The notes beneath the pieces are model-generated. The model worked only from the letters and a program-made list of their open reading frames with translations, was not told the DNA's origin and made no database searches. From Azoarcus sp. Aa7 (GTDB lineage: Bacteria; Pseudomonadota; Gammaproteobacteria; Burkholderiales; Rhodocyclaceae), in the NCBI RefSeq assembly GCF_014822185.1, contig NZ_QVLR01000037.1, positions 1-64,000 of the forward strand: DNA of 64,000 bases, read 5' to 3'. A program made the position numbers and the translations under genes. Shown in pieces: positions 59,600-64,000 of the stretch. Each line of letters opens with the position of its first letter. Position 1 is the stretch's first letter.

Positions 59600-61150
59600 T
59601 CAGTCGTGTTCGGGGCGTTCGATGCGTTCCGGCCTTTCCAGCTTCTCCGGTCGTTCCATGCGCTCGATGCGTTCCGGCCGGTCGATACGTTCGATGCGCT
59701 CGGTCCGGCCGCTGCCGTCGAAGCGCTCGATGCGCTGGCGCGTCTCGATGCGGTCGCCCGAAGTGCGCGTCTCGATGCGTTCGCGCAACAGCAGGTCGCC
59801 GCTCGGGCTCACCTCCGTGCGTTCGATCCGTTCGCGTTCGACCTCGCCGGAGGGGGACAACTCGCGCTCGATGCGCTCGCGTCCCGATGCGCTTTCGGTC
59901 TCGATGCGTATACGCTTGTCGTCGATCTCCGTCCGCGTCTTGCCCGAATCGTGATCCCTGTCGTCCTCTCCGTTGCCGGATTTCTTTCCGGAGCGGGAGA
60001 CCTCGCGGGCCTCGCCGGCCCCGAAACCGTCGCGCACGACCTCGATGCGGGTGGCCTTGACCTTGCGCTCGCCGGTAAAGGTGCCATGCACCCGGACACG
60101 CGTGTCCTTGTCCAGCGTGCCCGCGGTGCTGTCCGCGAATTCGGTGCCATCCGCCAGCTCCACTTCGAAACCGCTGATGTCCATGCGGTTGTCGATGCGC
60201 TCGAACACCAAGCCTTCCACGATCGCATCGCGCACGCGGCCGGCAAAGGGAATAGTCGGATTCACGCTCGTCTGCGACACCGCCAGCGCACGTCCGGTCC
60301 ACGTGCCGCGTACCAGCGACTCCGCATTGCCCCGGGCATCGCCGCTCAGCGCCAGTCCGTGCAGGGTTCCGTCGCCGCCGCGCGTTCCGATCGCGCTGGC
60401 CTCGCGCAACTGCGGCGCCCGTTCGACGCGGGTTGCAACGACCTCGCCGGACGCATTGCGGAATCCGCTCACCCGTACCATCTCGCCGGCGCGCAGGCCC
60501 GCGCCAACCTTCGCCCCTGACGCCAGCCGCACCGACCGACCCATCACGCGCAGCGGCTCGCCGCCCTTGCGCGCAGCGGTCACGGGGCCTTCGTAGGCGT
60601 GAACGATCGCGATGCTGCGTGCCTCCAGTCCCCGCGGCGACGTACCGGCCTCCACGGCGACGACCTGTCCTACGGCAAGGCGCGACACGGCGCCGCCGAT
60701 ACCATTTTCGGTTACCGGAACGGCCTCGTCGTAATGCACCTCCACGCCGTTCACGCAAATCGATGCGAAGCCGGTGATCGTCCCGACGATGCCCGTGCCA
60801 CCGGTTCCGCCTTCGCGGGCGGGGGCACCCGTACCGCCGATCCCTCCCTGCGCGAGCGGAGCGCCCGTGCCTCCGATGCCCGACGCCACCGGCGCTCCGG
60901 TCCCACCGATCCCCGATGCGACGGGGGCTCCCGTGCCGCCGATGCCCGATGCGACGGGTGCGCCGGTACCGCCTATGCCGGACGCCGGCGAACCCGTGCC
61001 GCCGATTCCGCCTTCGCGCCGGGGTGCGCCCGTACCGCCGATGCCGCCCGGGTCTACGCATACCGGCGCGGCAAGCGCCGGGACGACACCGCACAGTGCG
61101 AGCGCGAGGCCCGCCGCAAGCCGGCGCAGTGGTTGGAAGCGATCACTCAT
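59600..61150 (-). CDS. exported DUF5666-like protein with GIGGTG repeats and an Arg/Glu-rich tail
   Basis: A 516-residue exported protein. A signal peptide (RRLAAGLALALCGVVPALAA) is followed by eight Gly-rich units at residues 36-122 (GIGGTGAPVAS type). A middle region (about 125-385) contains repeated small beta-domains of the DUF5666 kind (ASICVNGVEVHYDEAVPVTE, GEMVRVSGFRNASGEVVATR, DTRVRVHGTFTGERKVKATR). The last 120 residues are charged Arg/Glu repeats (RTERIERIDRPERIERMERP). ATG 61150 overlaps the DUF6502 stop. Function unknown. OB-like beta-domains and a highly charged tail suggest a periplasmic or surface structural or binding role. Confidence 0.72.
   Translation of the reverse strand: MSDRFQPLRRLAAGLALALCGVVPALAAPVCVDPGGIGGTGAPRREGGIGGTGSPASGIGGTGAPVASGIGGTGAPVASGIGGTGAPVASGIGGTGAPLAQGGIGGTGAPAREGGTGGTGIVGTITGFASICVNGVEVHYDEAVPVTENGIGGAVSRLAVGQVVAVEAGTSPRGLEARSIAIVHAYEGPVTAARKGGEPLRVMGRSVRLASGAKVGAGLRAGEMVRVSGFRNASGEVVATRVERAPQLREASAIGTRGGDGTLHGLALSGDARGNAESLVRGTWTGRALAVSQTSVNPTIPFAGRVRDAIVEGLVFERIDNRMDISGFEVELADGTEFADSTAGTLDKDTRVRVHGTFTGERKVKATRIEVVRDGFGAGEAREVSRSGKKSGNGEDDRDHDSGKTRTEIDDKRIRIETESASGRERIERELSPSGEVERERIERTEVSPSGDLLLRERIETRTSGDRIETRQRIERFDGSGRTERIERIDRPERIERMERPEKLERPERIERPEHD
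60785..61045 (-). repeat. tandem coding repeat encoding eight GIGGTG units
   Basis: Eight consecutive units of 10-12 codons start at residues 36, 48, 58, 69, 80, 91, 103 and 115 of the exported protein. Three central units are identical at the protein level (GIGGTGAPVAS). Unit DNA is also nearly identical, so the array should be prone to slippage and may vary in copy number between strains. Confidence 0.85.
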
Positions 61151-62007
61151 GACGGAGTTTTCGTCGATGCGCCGCCGGACGGGCTCGTGCCCGAATTCGG
61201 CTCGCTGTAGAAATACAGGCCGATCGTGACCCGCTGTCGTGCATCGGGGGCTTGAGCGTCCTGCGCTTCGAGATCCGAGGCCAGCGTGTTGAAGGCGATC
61301 AGCGCCTGCATGCCTTCGTTTGCGACCGCGTCGCGCAGGCGCGCGATGCTGGCCGGGGACAAGGCGTCGTAATGCACGCTGCGCTCGAAATACGGCAGGC
61401 CTTCGGCAGTCAGGTTATGCACCGCGGCGCAGGCATGGTCATGCACGTTGTGACCGAAATAGGCCGCCTTCTCGTCGAATCCTTTTTGCGGAATGAAGGC
61501 CGCAGTCTCCAGATGCACGCGGTCGTGTTCGTCCACGCGCGCGATCCCGAGGCGCAGCCATTCGTCGAGCACCACGCGCGCCCGGATGTCCTTGCTTACG
61601 CGGGCGACCAGTGCATCGAAGGAACATTCTCCGCCGGTGCTGGCGAGCCGCGCCAAGGGTGCGGGCTCGCCCGGGTGCGTGCAGAACGGCGCGGTGGTCT
61701 GCCAGGTGCTCACGAGGTGGGCTCCCAGGGATATGGCTGCGGGCAGGTCGTCCGCCACATCCGGCGGCTGGCTGCGCAGACGCTTCACATCCTTGCGGTG
61801 CACGCCGGTCAGGAGGCTGATCCTGCTGTCGCTCGGCGCCTTGTCGTCGAGACGGAACTCCTGCTCCGCCACCTCAACGAAGACACCCTTGAGCATGTCC
61901 GAGAAATAAGTATAGGTCACCCCTTTGCGCAGCATCAGCCGCACGAGCGGCCGCATCACGCGCCGGAGCGCGTGCAGCAGCGAAGTCGGCGGGGAGGGTG
62001 AATGCAT
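61147..62007 (-). CDS. DUF6502 family protein, possible regulator
   Basis: A 286-residue cytoplasmic protein of the family I recall as DUF6502. The N-terminal third (LHALRRVMRPLVRLMLRKGV, TYTYFSDMLKGVFVEVAEQE and RISLLTGVHRKDVKRL) looks like a winged helix-turn-helix, with SRISLLTGVHRKDVKRL at the recognition-helix position. The C-terminal two thirds are helical with no known motif. It is first in an operon with the GIGGTG-repeat gene and the outer-membrane gene, overlapping the former by four bases. A palindrome of the GTGGGA type sits 45 bp upstream, so autoregulation is plausible. Confidence 0.75.
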   Translation of the reverse strand: MHSPSPPTSLLHALRRVMRPLVRLMLRKGVTYTYFSDMLKGVFVEVAEQEFRLDDKAPSDSRISLLTGVHRKDVKRLRSQPPDVADDLPAAISLGAHLVSTWQTTAPFCTHPGEPAPLARLASTGGECSFDALVARVSKDIRARVVLDEWLRLGIARVDEHDRVHLETAAFIPQKGFDEKAAYFGHNVHDHACAAVHNLTAEGLPYFERSVHYDALSPASIARLRDAVANEGMQALIAFNTLASDLEAQDAQAPDARQRVTIGLYFYSEPNSGTSPSGGASTKTPS

Positions 62008-62051
62008 GCGGGAGCTTGTTCCGGGGCCAGTTGCTCACATTCTAACGAGGC

Positions 62052-62068
62052 GTGGGAAAAAATTCCAT
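62052..62068. promoter_or_regulatory. GTGGGA-type palindrome ahead of the DUF6502 operon
   Basis: GTGGGAAAAAATTCCAT is an imperfect inverted repeat about 45 bp upstream of the DUF6502 start. It matches the perfect palindrome at 62702-62718 at 15 of 17 positions. Shared use by two adjacent transcription units suggests one regulator. Confidence 0.6.
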
Positions 62069-62087
62069 GCAATTCGCCGAGACCTGC

Positions 62088-62678
62088 TCAGTCGCGCTCG
62101 CGCCGTTCGACCCGCTCGGGTTTCTCGGGGCGATCCATGCGTTCGAGCCGCTCCATCCGCTCGAGCTTTTCGGGACGCTCGGCGCGGGCGACGCGCTCGG
62201 CGTTGTCGGGGCGTTCGACCGCGGCATGGCGCGAGTCGCTGCGCGTGCGCGCGACGTCGCCATCGGCGGTGGTGCGGCTGGAACTGCGTTCGCTCAGCAC
62301 CGTGCCGTCGGCGGCGGTACGAACTTCGGTCGTCGTCTGGGTGGCCAGGCCACCGTCTGCATTGAAGGTCATCTCCTTGGTGCGGACGCGGTTGGGTGCC
62401 GCACCGGTGGCGCTCAGGGTGCGCGTGCGGGTCACCGTCGTCGTGCCATCCGCGTTGATGACGGTCTCCACGCTCTGCACGGGCATGGCGCCCTGCGTGC
62501 GTGAAACGCCGGCGGCGGCCGTACCGTCCGTCGTTGCTGTCGCGTCGGAGGGGGCGGGTTCGGCAGCGGTCGTTGCGGTAGTCGTCGCCTCCTGCGCAGG
62601 GGCGACACTCGAATGCAGTCCGAAGGCGAGGGCGGCCGCGGCGTAAAAGGATACGGAAATCCCGGGGTGAAGTTTCAT
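62088..62678 (-). CDS. exported Arg/Glu-repeat protein
   Basis: A 196-residue exported protein. A signal peptide (SVSFYAAAALAFGLHSSVAPA) precedes a Thr/Ala-rich region, then beta-like repeats (ADGTTTVTRTRTLSATGAAP, ADGGLATQTTTEVRTAADGT) and a charged C-terminal tail (AERPEKLERMERLERMDRPE). This tail is closely similar to the end of the DUF5666-like protein encoded 0.9 kb downstream, including the shared string RPEKLER. ATG 62678 follows GGAGA. The function is unknown. A role alongside the DUF6502 operon is inferred from the shared tail and shared palindrome. Confidence 0.7.
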   Translation of the reverse strand: MKLHPGISVSFYAAAALAFGLHSSVAPAQEATTTATTAAEPAPSDATATTDGTAAAGVSRTQGAMPVQSVETVINADGTTTVTRTRTLSATGAAPNRVRTKEMTFNADGGLATQTTTEVRTAADGTVLSERSSSRTTADGDVARTRSDSRHAAVERPDNAERVARAERPEKLERMERLERMDRPEKPERVERRERD

Positions 62679-62701
62679 CTGATTCTCCTCAAGCATTGCA
62701 G

Positions 62702-62718
62702 GTGGGAAAAAATCCCAC
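62702..62718. promoter_or_regulatory. GTGGGA-type palindrome ahead of the Arg/Glu-repeat gene
   Basis: GTGGGA-AAAAA-TCCCAC is a perfect 6+6 inverted repeat starting 24 bp upstream of the gene. It is the best copy of the motif also present at 62052-62068 and looks like a regulator-binding site close to the promoter. Confidence 0.65.
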
Positions 62719-62811
62719 ATACGCCGACTTTAGGCGTCGACGCCCTTGAAGGTCAAGCGAGTGAAGGCACGCAGATGTATCGGGATATGTGTCGCGCGGA
62801 TCCCGAGGGCG

Positions 62812-62844
62812 AAAAAAAGCCCGGCCGGCTAAGCGGTCGGGCTT
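62812..62844 (-). terminator. intrinsic terminator of the fumarase gene
   Basis: The stem AAGCCCGGCCG (62817-62827) / CGGTCGGGCTT (62834-62844), with one G-T pair, is followed on the minus strand by a run of Ts (62812-62818). It lies 24 bp after the fumarase stop. Confidence 0.92.
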
Positions 62845-62868
62845 GGGGTGCTTCTGTCTGCGCGCGGA

Positions 62869-64000
62869 TCAGGCGGTCGCGAGCGGGATCTTGCCGATCT
62901 TCACCTGCCACTCCTTCGGGCCGGTGTTGTGCACGCTGGTGCCGTTCGAATCGACCGCGACGGTCACCGGCATGTCCTGCACGTCGAACTCGTAGATCGC
63001 TTCCATGCCCAGGTCGGCGAAACCGACGACCTTCGCGCTCTTGATCGCCTTGGCGACAAGGTAGGCCGCGCCGCCGACCGCCATCAGGTAGGCCGACTTG
63101 TTGTCGCGGATCGCGTCGATCGCCGTGGGGCCGCGCTCGGCCTTGCCGACCATCGAGATCAGACCGGTCTGCTCGAGCATCATGCGCGTGAATTTGTCCA
63201 TGCGCGTCGCAGTGGTCGGGCCGGCGGGGCCGACGACTTCGTCGCGCACCGGGTCGACCGGGCCGACGTAGTAGATCACGCGGTTGGTGAAATCGACCGG
63301 CAGCTTCTCGCCCTTCGCCAGCATGTCCTGGATGCGCTTGTGAGCGGCGTCGCGGCCCGTCAGCATCTTGCCGTTGAGCAGCAGCACCTGGCCCGGCTTC
63401 CACGACGCGACTTCTTCCTTCGTCAGCGTGTCGAGGTTCACGCGCGTGGCGACCTTGGTGTCGGCCTGCCAGGTCACGTCCGGCCAGTCTTCCAGCTTCG
63501 GCGCTTCCAGCTTCGCCGGACCCGAGCCGTCCAGTTCGAAGTGCACGTGGCGGGTCGCCGCACAGTTCGGGATCATCGCCACCGGCAGGCTGGCCGCGTG
63601 CGTCGGGTAGTCGAGGATCTTGACGTCCAGCACGGTCGTCAGGCCGCCCAGGCCCTGCGCGCCGATGCCCAGCGCGTTGACCTTCTCGAACAGCTCGAGG
63701 CGCAGTTCCTCGGCGCGCGTGAGCGTCGCGCCGGAAGCGGCCTTGTCCTTCAGTTCATGGATGTCGACCGGCGCCATCAGCGATTCCTTCGCCAGCAGCA
63801 TCGCCTTTTCCGGCGTGCCACCGATGCCGATGCCGAGGATGCCCGGCGGACACCAGCCGGCGCCCATCGTCGGGACGGTCTTCAGCACCCAGTCGACGAT
63901 CGAATCGGACGGGTTCAGCGCGTAGAACTTGGTCTTGTTCTCCGAGCCGCCGCCCTTGGCCGCACAGATCACCTCGACGTGGTCGCCCGGGACGATCTCG
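62869..64000 (-). CDS. class I fumarate hydratase (5' end outside the window)
   Basis: The last 377 codons of an iron-sulfur fumarase, with the start lying beyond the right edge. The catalytic alpha-type half shows the Cys in GAGWCPPGILGIGIGGT and in IPNCAATRHVHFELDGSGPA, probable 4Fe-4S ligands. The beta-type half (VNLDTLTKEEVASWKPGQVL onward, with TRMDKFTRMMLEQTGLISMV) is fused in the same chain, as in FumA/FumB-type single-chain enzymes. It hydrates fumarate to malate in the TCA cycle. It could also take up fumarate from the ring-fission operon. No frameshift is seen. Confidence 0.95.
   Translation of the reverse strand, partial: EIVPGDHVEVICAAKGGGSENKTKFYALNPSDSIVDWVLKTVPTMGAGWCPPGILGIGIGGTPEKAMLLAKESLMAPVDIHELKDKAASGATLTRAEELRLELFEKVNALGIGAQGLGGLTTVLDVKILDYPTHAASLPVAMIPNCAATRHVHFELDGSGPAKLEAPKLEDWPDVTWQADTKVATRVNLDTLTKEEVASWKPGQVLLLNGKMLTGRDAAHKRIQDMLAKGEKLPVDFTNRVIYYVGPVDPVRDEVVGPAGPTTATRMDKFTRMMLEQTGLISMVGKAERGPTAIDAIRDNKSAYLMAVGGAAYLVAKAIKSAKVVGFADLGMEAIYEFDVQDMPVTVAVDSNGTSVHNTGPKEWQVKIGKIPLATA

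Noticed and set aside
60785-61045. CRISPR-like array suggested by regularly spaced repeats
   Set aside because: The units are contiguous coding repeats in frame with a signal-peptide protein, without variable spacers or nearby cas genes.
58809-61094. A single 761-codon protein joining the outer-membrane gene to upstream sequence
   Set aside because: The upstream part is the wrong frame of the GIGGTG-repeat gene. The outer-membrane gene has its own signal peptide and a GAGGAGA site before ATG 59561.

Overview
This window looks like chromosome of a GC-rich, denitrifying betaproteobacterium, most likely of the Azoarcus/Aromatoleum/Thauera group (Rhodocyclales). That placement is an inference. 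It rests on codon composition and on the mix of genes: cytochrome-c-type nitric oxide reductase (norCB plus norEFQD), an aromatic ring-cleavage style operon ending in acetoacetyl-CoA synthetase, a phasin, several c-di-GMP proteins, and a glucokinase-HexR fusion of the kind known in betaproteobacteria.

Layout. 1-5.4 kb: a LysR regulator divergent from an Old Yellow Enzyme reductase, then a trypsin-like protease, a GAF-GGDEF cyclase and a phasin. 5.8-12.5 kb: a plus-strand cluster of MBL-fold protein, FAD aromatic hydroxylase, small DUF2783 protein, VOC protein, fumarylacetoacetase-like hydrolase and acetoacetate-CoA ligase, which reads as a homogentisate-like route ending in acetoacetate. 12.5-29.3 kb: a glucose block with zwf-glk divergent from a sugar ABC transporter (gtsABCD type), an oxidoreductase, a glucokinase-HexR fusion, a LivK-like binding protein divergent from a hybrid histidine kinase, and a LamB-type porin. 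HexR-like palindromes lie upstream of zwf, gtsA and the porin. 29.3-41.6 kb: an alpha-glucoside/trehalose block with a LacI-type repressor divergent from two GH13 glucosidases, a second ABC transporter, trehalase and an MFS carrier. Two tandem LacI-type operators sit at its promoter, and large nested palindromic repeats punctuate the operon.

41.7-49.4 kb: an adenosine-specific kinase and a GAF-GAF-GGDEF-EAL protein, then a scarred accessory patch. The patch holds two HigBA-like toxin-antitoxin pairs, each preceded by an integrase 3' remnant, plus an orphan XRE protein, an IS5-family element and a chimeric broken immunity-like gene, and it ends at tRNA-Thr(TGT). 49.4-58.6 kb (minus strand): norCB, norE, norF, norQ, a small membrane protein, a polyferredoxin-like protein, norD, a Crp/Fnr regulator and an HD-GYP phosphodiesterase, with an FNR/DNR-like box ahead of norC. 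58.8-62.7 kb: a poorly described locus with DUF6502, a GIGGTG-repeat DUF5666-like exported protein, an outer-membrane protein and a separate exported Arg/Glu-repeat protein. Its two transcription units share a GTGGGA-type palindrome. The window ends inside a class I fumarase gene.

The sugar genes form one logical unit: porin, two ABC importers, glucosidases and trehalase producing glucose, two glucokinases, and zwf feeding the Entner-Doudoroff or pentose phosphate route. HexR-type and LacI-type control is written in the promoters.
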